Counted from the first letter of the stretch, positions 26,542 to 35,343 are shown. The stretch: DNA of 64,000 bases from Streptomyces morookaense (GCF_013030945.1 NZ_JABBXF010000027.1:1-64000), one strand, 5' to 3'. A program made the numbers and translations. Notes: generated by a model from the letters alone, not told the origin.

Positions 26542-27495
26542 TCAGTCCCGCTTGGCCGCCTTCCGGGCGAGCAGCGCGGCGCGCCGCTCGTCGAAGCGCG
26601 TGGCCTGACCGTCCAAGTCGGCCATGAACGCGCCCAGTTCCTCCTGGGCGCGCAGCCCTTCGGCCCCCAGACCTCCGAGGTCCAGCACCTTGAGGAACCG
26701 CAGCACCGGCTGCAGCACGTCGTCGTGGTGGATCCGCAGGTTGTAGATCCCGCCGATCGCCATCTGGGCGGCGGCCCGTTCGAAGCCCGGAATGCCATGG
26801 CCCGGCATCCGGAAGCCCGTCACCACGTCCCGCACCGCGCTCATCGTCAGATCGGGTGCCAGCTCGAACGCCCTGGCCAGCAGGTTGCGGTAGAAGACCA
26901 TGTGCAGGTTCTCGTCCGTCGCGATACGGGCGAGCATCCGGTCGCACACGGCGTCGCCGGAGTGGTGGCCGGTGTTGCGGTGCGAGATGCGCGTGGCCAG
27001 CTCCTGGAAGGCCACGTAGGCCACCGAGTGCAGCATGCTGTGCCGGTTGTCGGACTCGAAGCCCTCGCTCATGTGCGCCATGCGGAACCGCTCCAGCGCG
27101 ACCGGGTCGACGGCGCGCGAAGTGAGCAGGTAGTCGCGCATGACGATGCCGTGCCGGCCCTCCTCGGCCGTCCAGCGGTGCACCCAGGTGCCCCAGGCGC
27201 CGTCCCGGCCGAAGAGCGTGGCGATCTCGTGGTGGTAGCTCGGGAGGTTGTCCTCGGTGAGCAGGTTGACCACGAGCGCGGTCCGCGCGATGCCGGAGAC
27301 CTTGGACTGTTCGGGGGCCCAGGCCTCCCCGCCCATGACGCCGTCGAAGTCACGGCCCTCGCTCCAGGGCACGTACTCGTGCGGCATCCACTCCCTGGCC
27401 GCCTTCAGGTGGCGGTTCAGCTCGGTTTCGACGGCCTCTTCGAGTGCGTACAGCAGCCGGCTGTCGGTCCACACGCGGGAAGGGGTGATGGTCAC
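26542..27495 (-). CDS. Acyl-[ACP] desaturase (soluble di-iron, DesA-type)
   Basis: 317 residues. GTG 27495 with CAGGAGCC upstream is chosen; a longer frame to 27588 has no similarity and covers the operator-like region. Di-iron ligands are visible: Glu in VETELNRH, the ED/HH group TEDNLPSYHHE, EEGRHG, and DENLHMVFYRN. Soluble desaturases of this type put a double bond into saturated acyl chains bound to acyl carrier protein, lowering membrane order. Electrons would come from a ferredoxin and reductase encoded elsewhere. Two direct repeats upstream suggest repressor control. Confidence 0.93.
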   Translation of the reverse strand: MTITPSRVWTDSRLLYALEEAVETELNRHLKAAREWMPHEYVPWSEGRDFDGVMGGEAWAPEQSKVSGIARTALVVNLLTEDNLPSYHHEIATLFGRDGAWGTWVHRWTAEEGRHGIVMRDYLLTSRAVDPVALERFRMAHMSEGFESDNRHSMLHSVAYVAFQELATRISHRNTGHHSGDAVCDRMLARIATDENLHMVFYRNLLARAFELAPDLTMSAVRDVVTGFRMPGHGIPGFERAAAQMAIGGIYNLRIHHDDVLQPVLRFLKVLDLGGLGAEGLRAQEELGAFMADLDGQATRFDERRAALLARKAAKRD

Positions 27496-27517
27496 GGACG
27501 GCTCCTGGGGGACGCAC

Positions 27518-27556
27518 TTACTTACGGCCCCGTAGGTTACGTCACCGTAGGTTAAG
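27518..27556 (-). promoter_or_regulatory. Operator-like repeats upstream of the desaturase
   Basis: On the plus strand CCGTAGGTTA occurs twice (27530-27539 and 27545-27554), 15 bp apart. The first copy also forms an imperfect dyad with ACTTACGG at 27519-27526 around a GC core. The arrangement, 20-60 bp upstream of the start, is what one expects for a TetR-type repressor of lipid genes. I cannot name the regulator. Confidence 0.5.
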
Positions 27557-27651
27557 CGCGGCATAAAGGCCCGGGAGGCCCTGCACAACGCACGACGGCC
27601 CCGGTTCCGCGTCGTTCGCGGAACCGGGGCCGTCGGAGGAGACCGTGTGCG

Positions 27652-27924
27652 CTAGCGCGAGGCCTTCGCGTAGTGCGTGTCCTGCATATGGGCGTTGTCG
27701 CCCTTGCGGGACAGGACCATGACCAGGCCGGTGATCACGAGGAAGAGGACGATCGGCGCGGCGACGTAGAGGCCGAGCGTCTGGATCACGCTCAGGCCCG
27801 GACCCGGGTCGTCGCCGTCGTCGCGGGTGAGCGCGAACGCGGGGGACGACATCAGCAGCATCAGCATCGTGCCGGCGGTGATGGCTCCGGCGCGCATGGC
27901 GTTCTTGTTGACCTTATTGCTCAC
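27652..27924 (-). CDS. Small membrane protein of unknown function
   Basis: 90 residues. GTG 27924 is the first start after the upstream frame loses coding character; no strong RBS is seen. The protein has a first hydrophobic helix that looks like a signal peptide (AITAGTMLMLLMSSPAFA), a short acidic loop (RDDGDDPGPG) and a second helix (LYVAAPIVLFLVITGLVMVL), then a basic 20-residue tail. So it is either a two-helix membrane protein or a cleaved one-helix protein with a cytoplasmic tail. No function known. Lies 47 bp downstream of malQ on the same strand. Confidence 0.68.
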   Translation of the reverse strand: MSNKVNKNAMRAGAITAGTMLMLLMSSPAFALTRDDGDDPGPGLSVIQTLGLYVAAPIVLFLVITGLVMVLSRKGDNAHMQDTHYAKASR

Positions 27925-27971
27925 GGGCTCAAAATATCGGACACCGGCGAGCCTCGCGCGCCCGGGGTGGC

Positions 27972-30074
27972 CTATGGGCTCCGTACCCGCCCCGACCTGC
28001 GGATCTCGGTCATCAGCGCATGCAGCCGGGGTGAAGTCGCCAGCTCCTCCAGGGACACCGGGCGCCCGGCGGCATCGGCGACGGGCAGCCGCCAGTTCGG
28101 GTACTGGTCCCAGGTGCCCGGCAGGTTCTGCGGACGGCGGTCGCCGACCGTGTCCGGCAGCCAGACGCCCACCAGTTGCGCGGGGGTGCGCAGCAGGAAG
28201 CGGTGGACGGCCTTGACGGCCGCCTCCTCGTCGTCCGGGCCCTCGGGCAGCAGGCCCAGCCGGGCGAACAGGGCCAGCCACTCCGCCGTTTCCGCCGCCG
28301 CCTCCCGCTGTTCGACCGCGAGCGGCCGGGTGAGCAGCCCGAGCCGGTGCCGCAGGGTCACATGGCCGCCGGTGAGCCGGGCGGCGGTGCTCGGCAGGTC
28401 GTGCGTGGTGGCGGTGGCGAGGCAGCCGGAGCGCCAGCGCCCGGGCTCGAGCGGCTCGGCGCGCGGGGAGCCGTCGCCGTCCGGCCGCGCCCAGTCCCGC
28501 TCGAACCACAGCACCGAGGTGCCCAGCACGCCCCGGTCCGCCAGCGCCTCGCGCACCCCGGGCTCGACCGTGCCCAGGTCCTCGCCGATGACGACCGCGC
28601 CCGCGCGGTGCGCCTCCAGCGCCAGGACGCCGAGCATCGCCTCGGCGTCGTAGCGCACGTACGTCCCCTGCGCGGGCTCGCAGCCCTGCGGCACCCACCA
28701 CAGCCGGAACAGGCCCATCACATGGTCGATGCGCAGTGCCCCCGCGTGCCGCAGCAGGGCGCGCAGCAGCTCGCGGTAGGGAGCGTGGCCGGTGGCGCGC
28801 AGGGCGTCGGGGCGCCAGGGCGGCAGGCCCCAGTCCTGGCCGCGGGGGCTGAACGCGTCGGGGGGCGCACCGACGGACATGCCGGGCGCGAAGGCGTCCT
28901 GCTGCGCCCAGGCGTCGGCACCCGAGGGGTGCACGCCGACGGCCAGATCGTGGACGAGGCCGATGCGCATCCCCGACGCGCGTGCGGAGCACTGGGCGGC
29001 GGCGAGCTGGCAGTCGGTGAGCCAGGCGAGCCGGGAATGGAAGTCGATGCGGTCGAGGAGTCCGCCGCGGGCGCGGGCGGTGGCGGCCGAGCGCGGGTCC
29101 TGCAGGGCCGCGGGCCAGGAGCGCCAGTCGGGGCCGTGCACCTCGGCGAGCGCGCACCAGGTGGCGTGGTCCTCCAGGGCGCGGCCGCGGTCGGCGAGGA
29201 AGTCGCAGTAGGCGGCCCGGCGTCCGGGGCCCAGGGGGACGGTGTGCAGCAGTTCCAGCGCGCGGCGTTTGACGTCCCAGACGGCGTCGCGGTCGATGAG
29301 CTCGCCCCGTTGCAGGACGGCGTCGCGCAACGCGGCGGCTTCGGCGGCCAGTTGTCCGGCACGGTCGCGGTCGGGGCCGGTGAGGCAGGCGAATTCGGGG
29401 ATCTCCTCGATGCGCAGATGCACCGGGTCGGGGAAGCGGCGCGAGGAGGGGCGGTAGGGGGAGGGGTCCGTGGGGGCGCCCGCGTGGCCGGGGACGGCCG
29501 CGTGGAGCGGGTTGACCTGGACGAAGTCCGCGCCGAACGTGCGCCCCGACCAGGCGGCGAGCTCGGCCAGGTCGCCGAGGTCGCCCATGCCCCAGGAGCG
29601 GGCGGAGAGCAGGGAGTAGAGCTGGACCAGGAAGCCGTGCCCGCGCTCCGGGGGCGCGGGCAGCCGGTGCGGGGCGACGATCAGGTGGGCGCTCGCGGAG
29701 CGGCCGTCGGCGGTGCGGGCATGCAGCGCATGGACGCCGGGCGGAAGGGCCCGGGGGTGGCCGCCCGGGGAACCGTCGCACTCCAGCGTGCGGCCGTCCT
29801 CGGTCACGACGCGCAGCGCGGTGCCCGCGGGGAGCCGGGCCGGGGACAGCCGGGCCCCCTCGCGCAGCACGACCGTGGGCGGCAGCAGCCGCTGCTGCGC
29901 GTCCTGTTCGTGCTCCGCGAGGGCGGCGCGGACCGCGCGCGGGGTGGAGGCGTCGACGCCGAGCGCGGCGAGGACGGCGACGACGGTGTCCTCGGGCACG
30001 TCGACGGTGCGGCCGGGCGAGGGGCTGTAGGAGGTGGCGACACCGTGCAGCTGGGCGAGGCGCGCTCGGCTCAT
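27972..30074 (-). CDS. malQ: 4-alpha-glucanotransferase
   Basis: 700 residues. ATG 30074 with GGAGG 7 nt upstream. GH77 enzyme moving alpha-1,4-glucan segments between chains; it acts in maltodextrin and glycogen turnover. Family signatures: MGDLGDLAELAAW, ADFVQVNPLHA, the catalytic nucleophile region LRIDHVMGLFRLWWVP, the acid/base region VIGEDLGTVEP and the TTHDLPSTAARLTG loop. An N-terminal extension of about 150 residues precedes the barrel, as in actinobacterial MalQ. Divergent from the GH84-like gene with a 209-bp shared region that contains the palindrome CTGGTACCAG. Confidence 0.95.
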   Translation of the reverse strand: MSRARLAQLHGVATSYSPSPGRTVDVPEDTVVAVLAALGVDASTPRAVRAALAEHEQDAQQRLLPPTVVLREGARLSPARLPAGTALRVVTEDGRTLECDGSPGGHPRALPPGVHALHARTADGRSASAHLIVAPHRLPAPPERGHGFLVQLYSLLSARSWGMGDLGDLAELAAWSGRTFGADFVQVNPLHAAVPGHAGAPTDPSPYRPSSRRFPDPVHLRIEEIPEFACLTGPDRDRAGQLAAEAAALRDAVLQRGELIDRDAVWDVKRRALELLHTVPLGPGRRAAYCDFLADRGRALEDHATWCALAEVHGPDWRSWPAALQDPRSAATARARGGLLDRIDFHSRLAWLTDCQLAAAQCSARASGMRIGLVHDLAVGVHPSGADAWAQQDAFAPGMSVGAPPDAFSPRGQDWGLPPWRPDALRATGHAPYRELLRALLRHAGALRIDHVMGLFRLWWVPQGCEPAQGTYVRYDAEAMLGVLALEAHRAGAVVIGEDLGTVEPGVREALADRGVLGTSVLWFERDWARPDGDGSPRAEPLEPGRWRSGCLATATTHDLPSTAARLTGGHVTLRHRLGLLTRPLAVEQREAAAETAEWLALFARLGLLPEGPDDEEAAVKAVHRFLLRTPAQLVGVWLPDTVGDRRPQNLPGTWDQYPNWRLPVADAAGRPVSLEELATSPRLHALMTEIRRSGRVRSP

Positions 30075-30099
30075 GCGGAACCTCCGGGGTCCGGCGGCA

Positions 30100-30109
30100 C
30101 TGGTACCAG
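30100..30109. promoter_or_regulatory. Palindrome in the malQ / GH84 divergent region
   Basis: CTGGTACCAG, a perfect 10-bp palindrome 26 bp upstream of the malQ start. It may be a half of an operator. It resembles but does not match the DasR site, which has four bases rather than none between TGGT and ACCA. Confidence 0.3.
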
Positions 30110-30283
30110 ACGAGGTCACATTACGGTCCCTGGTGTCGATTTGACGGCCCTTTGGTGGACATCCCCGCCTTCTTCACCTCTGATGCACCGGTCATTACCG
30201 GCAGTTCGGGCACCTGCGTTGACACCGTGATTCCCCTGGTGATGGGCTCGTCGACCACGGAGGCGACACCAGGACGAGGAGCA

Positions 30284-33232
30284 ATGCCCGTGCCGTTCCC
30301 CAGCAACGACTCCTCGTACGAGGCCCGTCCGGCAGGGCAGCCGGGGCCCGTGGTCGGCACCGGCCGGCTCGGCCGGCCGCGGCGGGCCGGGGTCACCGTG
30401 CTGGCCGCGGCGCTGCTGAGCGGACTGCTGGGCAGCACGCACGACGCCCTCGCCGATCCCCGTCCCGGCGACACCGCGGCCCCGGCCACCCCCGACACCG
30501 ACCCGCAGAGCACGGGCACCCTGCCGCCGGTCTGGCCGCGCCCGCAGACGGCGCGCGCGCAGGGCGCGGGCGCCCGCGTCGGCGACCAGGTCACGCTCAT
30601 GGCCGAGCAGAACACCGACCCGTACACGCTCGACGCGCTGCGCACCATCCTGCGCGGCCTCGGCGCCCGGACCGTCGTCGACGCCCAGCCGGGCGGCACC
30701 CCGCCGCCCGACGGGCTGATCGTCTACGCGGGCGGCAAGGCCGCCGAGGACGCCCTGCGCACGCTCGGCGCCCCGCCCGTGGCCGACCTGCCCTCCGGCG
30801 GGTACCGGCTGGCGACGGGCCAGATCGACGGCCGCCCGGTGGCGGCGCTTTCGGGCGTGGGGCCGGACGGGCTGTTCCACGCGGCGCAGACGCTGCGGCA
30901 GTTGGCGGTGCAGCGGGACGGCGGCCGCGTGCTCGCCGGGGCGGTCGTGCGCGACTGGCCGGTCACGGCCGTGCGCGGCCTGACCGAGGGCTTCTACGGC
31001 GACCCCTGGACGCACCGACAGCGGCTGGCGCAGCTGGACTTCCTGGGCCGCACGAAGCAGAACCGCTATCTCTACGCCCCCGGCGACGACCCGTACCGCC
31101 AGGCCCGCTGGCGCGCCCCCTACCCGGCCGCGCAGCGCGCCGAGTTCCGCGACCTGGCCGACCGGGCCCGCCGCAACCATGTGACGCTGGGCTGGGCCGT
31201 GGCGCCGGGCCAGGCCATGTGCTTCTCCTCGGGCGACGACCTGCGCGCGCTCAAGCGCAAGGTCGACGCGATGTGGGCGCTGGGCGTGCGCGCCTTCCAG
31301 CTGCAGTTCCAGGACGTCAGCTACTCCGAGTGGCACTGCGACGCGGACCGGGACGCGTTCGGCTCCGGCCCCAAGGCCGCCGCGAAGGCGCAGGCGAAGG
31401 TCGCGGGCGCGCTCGCGGCGCACCTGGCCGCCAAGGGGTCCGAGGCGGCGCCGCTGTCGCTGCTGCCCACCGAGTACTACCAGGACGGGCGCACGGACTT
31501 CCGGCGCGCCCTGGCCTCTGCGCTCGACCCGCGCGTGGAGGTGGCCTGGACCGGGGTGGGCGTGGTGCCGAGGACCATCACCGGCGCCGAACTGGCGGAT
31601 GCGCGCGCGGCGTTGGGCCACCCGCTGATGACCATGGACAACTACCCGGTCAACGACTTCTCGCAGGACCGTATCTTCCTCGGCCCGTACACCGGCCGGG
31701 AGCCCGCCGTGGCCACCGGCTCGGCCGCGCTGCTCGCCAACGCCCCGGCGCAGCCCGCCGTTTCGCGCATCCCGCTGTTCACGGCGGCCGACTTCGCCTG
31801 GAATCCGCGCGCCTACCGGCCCGACGAGTCCTGGAAGGCCGCCGTCGACGACCTCGCCGCCGGTGACGGGCCGACCCGCGACGCCCTGCGCGCGCTCGCC
31901 GGCAACGACGCCTCGTCCATGCTGGGCGGCGAGGAGTCGGCGTATCTGCGGCCGCTGCTGGACGACTTCTGGGCCGCGCTGGGCGGCACGGACACCGGGA
32001 AGCTCGGCGACGCGGCCGACCGGCTGCGGGCCGCCTTCCGCACCATGGCCGACGCGCCGCAGCGGCTGTCGCCGAGCCTGGGGAGCGAGATCCGGCCGTG
32101 GCTGGACCAGTTGGGGCGGCACGGCCGGGCCGGGGTGCGCGCGGTGGACATGCTCACCGCGCAGGCCCGCGGCGACGGTGCCGCGGCCTGGCAGGCCCAG
32201 CTGGACGTGCAGCGGCTGCGGGCCCAGATCGGCGCGGAGAACGCGACCGTCGGGGCCGGGGTGCTCACCCCGTTCCTCGACAAGGCCCTCTCCCGGGCCA
32301 ACGGCTGGACGGGCGTGGACCGGCCGCTGCGCACGGCCGGCAAGGCCACCGACGGCGACCCGGCCACCGGCGTCACCCCGCCCCGCGGCGCCCCGCTGGC
32401 GGTGGCGGTGCGCGCGCCGCACCCGCTGGCCGCGGTCACCGTGCTCACCGACCCGGCGCCCGGCACCCGCGGCACGGTCGAGGCGCACGACCCGGCCGCG
32501 GGCTGGCAGCAGCTCGGCCCGCTGTCGGACAGCGGCTGGACCCAGGTGCCCGGCAAGGGCGTCAGGGCCGACGGGCTGCGGCTGGTGTGGGAGGCGGCGG
32601 CCGCCCCGCCCGCCGTGCACGAGATCGCGCCCTGGTTCGCCGACGCCCCCACCGCGGACGTCGACCTCGCGCAGAGCGAGGTGGACACGGACATCGGCGG
32701 CCGGCCCGCCGTCGTCGAACTGCGGATGATCAACCGGCGCCCGGACACCGTCCGCGAGCGCCTCGCGGTGACCGCCCCCTCGGGCGTCACCGTGAACGCC
32801 CCCGCCGAACTGGCCGTGGCGCGGGGCGGGGTGACCACGGCCCGGATCGAGATCTCGGTGCCCGCCGGGGCGGCGGGGCACGATGTCGCGGTGCGGCTGA
32901 AGCTGGCCGGGCAGGAGCGGACGGTCACCGTCCACGCCTATCCGCCCACCGGCGGCCCCGACCTGGCCCCCGGCGGGACGACCACGTCGGGCGACGGGGT
33001 GTGGCAGCTGGCGCTGGCGCGTCCGGTGCGGCTGGGGAGGCTGGTGCTGCACTGGAAGGACGGTGCCCGGCCGGGCCGCTACCGGGTGCAGGTGTCCTCC
33101 GACGGGCGCAGCTGGCGCGATTCGCCTGCGGGGAGCCAGGACGGGACGGTGCGCATGGACGTGCCGGACGTGCGGTTCGTCCGGGTGCAGGGGGGTTCCC
33201 CTGCGGGGGCGGAGGCGTACGCGGTGCGCTGA
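30284..33232 (+). CDS. Secreted GH84-like beta-N-acetylglucosaminidase with C-terminal carbohydrate-binding domains
   Basis: 982 residues. ATG 30284 with GGACGAGGAG upstream. A hydrophobic segment at about residues 35-50 (VTVLAAALLSGLLG) with basic residues before it acts as an export signal. An N-terminal GH20/84-type domain (ARTVVDAQPGG to LRQLAVQ) leads to the barrel starting VRGLTEGFYGDPW, the signature of GH84 (O-GlcNAcase/hyaluronidase-like). Strand 4 reads LQFQDVSYSEW: where GH84 enzymes have two adjacent catalytic Asp, this one has Gln343-Asp344. The C-terminal third has a discoidin-like F5/8 domain and an NPCBM/NEW3-like region. Substrate probably GlcNAc on glycoproteins or host polymers, if active. 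Confidence 0.85.
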   Translation: MPVPFPSNDSSYEARPAGQPGPVVGTGRLGRPRRAGVTVLAAALLSGLLGSTHDALADPRPGDTAAPATPDTDPQSTGTLPPVWPRPQTARAQGAGARVGDQVTLMAEQNTDPYTLDALRTILRGLGARTVVDAQPGGTPPPDGLIVYAGGKAAEDALRTLGAPPVADLPSGGYRLATGQIDGRPVAALSGVGPDGLFHAAQTLRQLAVQRDGGRVLAGAVVRDWPVTAVRGLTEGFYGDPWTHRQRLAQLDFLGRTKQNRYLYAPGDDPYRQARWRAPYPAAQRAEFRDLADRARRNHVTLGWAVAPGQAMCFSSGDDLRALKRKVDAMWALGVRAFQLQFQDVSYSEWHCDADRDAFGSGPKAAAKAQAKVAGALAAHLAAKGSEAAPLSLLPTEYYQDGRTDFRRALASALDPRVEVAWTGVGVVPRTITGAELADARAALGHPLMTMDNYPVNDFSQDRIFLGPYTGREPAVATGSAALLANAPAQPAVSRIPLFTAADFAWNPRAYRPDESWKAAVDDLAAGDGPTRDALRALAGNDASSMLGGEESAYLRPLLDDFWAALGGTDTGKLGDAADRLRAAFRTMADAPQRLSPSLGSEIRPWLDQLGRHGRAGVRAVDMLTAQARGDGAAAWQAQLDVQRLRAQIGAENATVGAGVLTPFLDKALSRANGWTGVDRPLRTAGKATDGDPATGVTPPRGAPLAVAVRAPHPLAAVTVLTDPAPGTRGTVEAHDPAAGWQQLGPLSDSGWTQVPGKGVRADGLRLVWEAAAAPPAVHEIAPWFADAPTADVDLAQSEVDTDIGGRPAVVELRMINRRPDTVRERLAVTAPSGVTVNAPAELAVARGGVTTARIEISVPAGAAGHDVAVRLKLAGQERTVTVHAYPPTGGPDLAPGGTTTSGDGVWQLALARPVRLGRLVLHWKDGARPGRYRVQVSSDGRSWRDSPAGSQDGTVRMDVPDVRFVRVQGGSPAGAEAYAVR

Positions 33233-33249
33233 GTTCCGGGTGCGGGCCG

Positions 33250-33280
33250 TTCCCCGCGCCCCCTGACGGGGCGCGGGAAA
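33250..33280. terminator. Terminator between convergent genes
   Basis: TTCCCCGCGCCCC (33250-33262) pairs with GGGGCGCGGGAA (33268-33279) with one bulged C. The TTCCCCGCGCCCC arm is the same as the arm of the dispersed repeat at 19212 and 41973. Confidence 0.65.
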
Positions 33281-33297
33281 CAGTGATGGCCCGGATC

Positions 33298-33834
33298 TCA
33301 GGCGGAAATGCCGTCGATCCGGGCCATCGCGTCCTCCGCGCCATAGGCCTCCAAGTAGGGAAGCCAGCGCGGATCCCTATGCCCCGTGCCGATGATGCGC
33401 CACGCCAGACCGGACGGCGGAGCGGGCTGGTGGCGCAGCCGCCACCCCAGCTCGGAGACGTGCCGGTCGGCCTTGACGTGGTTGCACCGGCGGCATGCAG
33501 CCACCACGTTGTCCCAGGCGTGCTGCCCGCCACGGCTGCGCGGCACGACGTGGTCGACGCTGGTTGCGACGCCACCGCAGTACGCGCAGCGCCCGCCGTC
33601 GCGGGCGAAGAGGGCACGGCGGGTGAGCGGGACGGGGCCCCGAAAGGGGACCCGCACGAAGCGCTTCAGGCGCACGACGCTGGGTGCGGGGATCGTGCAG
33701 GTCGCACTGTGCAGATAGGCGCCGGTGTCCTCCAGGCTGACAGCCTTTTCGTTGAGGACGAGTATGAGCGCGCGGCGGAGCGGTACGACGCCGAGCGGCT
33801 CGTACGACGCGTTGAGGACCAGAACATGCGGCAC
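33298..33834 (-). CDS. HNH endonuclease-family protein
   Basis: 178 residues. The N-terminal 60 residues (VLVLNASYEPLGVVPLRRA) are typical of a widespread actinobacterial and cyanobacterial HNH group. The HNH zinc-and-metal core is complete: CAYCGG, SVDHVVPRSRGG (catalytic His), DNVVAACRRCNHVKADR. Such proteins are predicted DNA nucleases; their role in Streptomyces is not known, and they are single genes outside restriction operons. Start ATG 33834, with CTTGCAGGAGATC further upstream and AAGGAGGCACCCGTGCC just before it. Confidence 0.88.
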   Translation of the reverse strand: MPHVLVLNASYEPLGVVPLRRALILVLNEKAVSLEDTGAYLHSATCTIPAPSVVRLKRFVRVPFRGPVPLTRRALFARDGGRCAYCGGVATSVDHVVPRSRGGQHAWDNVVAACRRCNHVKADRHVSELGWRLRHQPAPPSGLAWRIIGTGHRDPRWLPYLEAYGAEDAMARIDGISA

Positions 33835-34103
33835 GGGTGCCTCCTTGTACGCCGGCGGCGCGTGGCTCGCGCCGGGACGATCTCCTGCAAGTGTCCCCTG
33901 TGCCCTGGTCGGCGCGCCACCATGACCGGGTAACGGGTCTCAGGTGTTTTGCGGCACACCGCGGCCAACCCCTGGCAGGACCTGCTCGATACCCGCCTCA
34001 TCTCGAACACAACAACGGGGGACCCGCCCTGCCCCGATAGTGTGGTGGGTCTGCCCGGGCCGTCCCCGCCACGGGCATGTGTCCCACACGGAGGATTTCT
34101 GCT

Positions 34104-35165
34104 GTGTTCCGGTCCGCCGCCCTGGCTGCTGACTCGACGCCCCGACCCCCCACGTCCCTGGACGAGGCCCAGCGGACGGCCAACGACGCCGCCGGCTGGG
34201 TCGAGCAGAACTGGTCCGTCTGGCTCGGCAACGGCCTGCGCATCATCCTGATCGTCGTGATCGCGGTGGCCATGCGCTCCCTGATCCGGCGCGGCATCAC
34301 CCAGCTGATAGCGCGGATGAACCGCACCACCCACCACTTCGACGGCACCGCCCTGGGCAGCCTGCTGGTCAACGCCGAGCGGCGGCGGCAGCGCTCGGAG
34401 GCCATCGGCTCGGTGCTGCGCAGCGTCGCCTCGTTCCTGATCATGGGCACGGCGGCGCTGACCGTGCTGTCCGTGCTGAAGATCAACCTGGCCCCGCTGC
34501 TCGCCTCGGCGGGTGTCGCGGGTGTGGCCATCGGTTTCGGTGCCCGCAACCTCGTCACCGACTTCCTGTCCGGCGTCTTCATGATCCTCGAGGACCAGTA
34601 CGGCGTCGGAGACGAGATCGACGCCGGCGTCGCGACGGGCACGGTGATCGAGGTGGGCCTGCGCGTCACCAAGCTGCGCGGCCCCAACGGCGCCATCTGG
34701 TACGTGCGCAACGGTGAGGTCAAGCGCATCGGCAACCTCAGCCAGGGCTGGTCCATGGCCGAGGTGGACGTCTCCCTGCGCTACGACGAGGACCTGGACC
34801 GGGCCCGCGAGATCATCGCGTCGGCTGGCCAGGACATGGCCAAGGCCGCGCCGTGGGACGAGAAGATCTGGGAGCCGGTCGAGGTCATGGGCCTGGACTC
34901 GGTGAGCCTGGACTCGGTCGTGGTCCGCGTCCAGGCGAAGACGGCGCCCGGGGAGGCCTCCGGGGTCGAGCGGGAGCTGCGCTGGCGGATCAAGCAGGCG
35001 CTGGACACGGCGGGCATCCGGATGGGCGTGGTGCAGGCCGCGGACGCCGCTCCGGCCGCCGACCCGACGGCCACGGTGGCCGCCCCCTCGGCACTGGGCA
35101 ACCCGGCCTCGCCGCAGTCGATGGCCACGGCCCCGATACCGCCGGGACCGGTGCTGGGCAAGTAA
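34104..35165 (+). CDS. MscS-family mechanosensitive channel
   Basis: 353 residues. GTG 34104 with GGAGGA 7 nt upstream. Three membrane helices: about residues 40-58, 95-115 and the pore helix with LLASAGVAGVAIGFGARNLV and the sharp end TDFLSGVFMILED. After the pore comes the cytoplasmic beta domain (GDEIDAGVATGTVIEVGLR) and the alpha-beta vestibule. It opens on membrane tension to release solutes during osmotic downshock. The last 50 residues are Ala/Pro-rich and probably unstructured. Terminator-like hairpins follow at 35181. Confidence 0.93.
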   Translation: MFRSAALAADSTPRPPTSLDEAQRTANDAAGWVEQNWSVWLGNGLRIILIVVIAVAMRSLIRRGITQLIARMNRTTHHFDGTALGSLLVNAERRRQRSEAIGSVLRSVASFLIMGTAALTVLSVLKINLAPLLASAGVAGVAIGFGARNLVTDFLSGVFMILEDQYGVGDEIDAGVATGTVIEVGLRVTKLRGPNGAIWYVRNGEVKRIGNLSQGWSMAEVDVSLRYDEDLDRAREIIASAGQDMAKAAPWDEKIWEPVEVMGLDSVSLDSVVVRVQAKTAPGEASGVERELRWRIKQALDTAGIRMGVVQAADAAPAADPTATVAAPSALGNPASPQSMATAPIPPGPVLGK

Positions 35166-35180
35166 GACCGGGGCCCCGAA

Positions 35181-35232
35181 GGGGCGCTGGGGATACCCCC
35201 AGCGGTAGCTGGGGGAGGAACTCCCGCGCCCC
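35181..35232 (+). terminator. Nested terminator-like hairpins
   Basis: Outer pair GGGGCGC (35181-35187) with GCGCCCC (35226-35232); inner hairpins CGCTGGGG/CCCCAGCG (35185-35204) and GGGAG/CTCCC (35213-35225). Ends the channel gene before the csn promoter. Confidence 0.7.
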
Positions 35233-35263
35233 TGACGGGGCGCCCCCGGGCGTGACGGAACCA

Positions 35264-35292
35264 TTGACCCGACGTTTCCCCTCGCATACCGT
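35264..35292 (+). promoter_or_regulatory. csnR operon promoter
   Basis: TTGACC (-35, 35264-35269), 17-bp spacer, TACCGT (-10, 35287-35292). This is a good sigma-HrdB type promoter; transcription would start near 35299, right before the operator. Confidence 0.65.
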
Positions 35293-35303
35293 CCCCATGA
35301 ACG

Positions 35304-35322
35304 GTTAGGAAGGTTTCCCAAC
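35304..35322 (+). promoter_or_regulatory. CsnR operator
   Basis: GTTAGGAAGGTTTCCCAAC: a 19-bp pseudo-palindrome, 7 of 9 positions paired, of the AGGAA...TTTCC type bound by the ROK repressor CsnR in S. lividans. It lies just downstream of the predicted start point, 22 bp before csnR, so the repressor would block its own operon. Confidence 0.78.
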
Positions 35323-35343
35323 AGACCGCGTGCGGGAGCGACC

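Noticed and set aside
23775..26798. 1007-codon open frame antisense to pepN
   Set aside because: Same reasoning; it also crosses into the desaturase gene in the wrong frame.
30096..30112. DasR-type site (AGTGGTCTAGACCACT) upstream of malQ or the GH84-like gene
   Set aside because: The palindrome CTGGTACCAG lacks the four-base centre of the DasR site, and no other match was seen.
35166..35262. Small gene between the MscS channel and csnR
   Set aside because: The region is a set of nested hairpins with no coding pattern.
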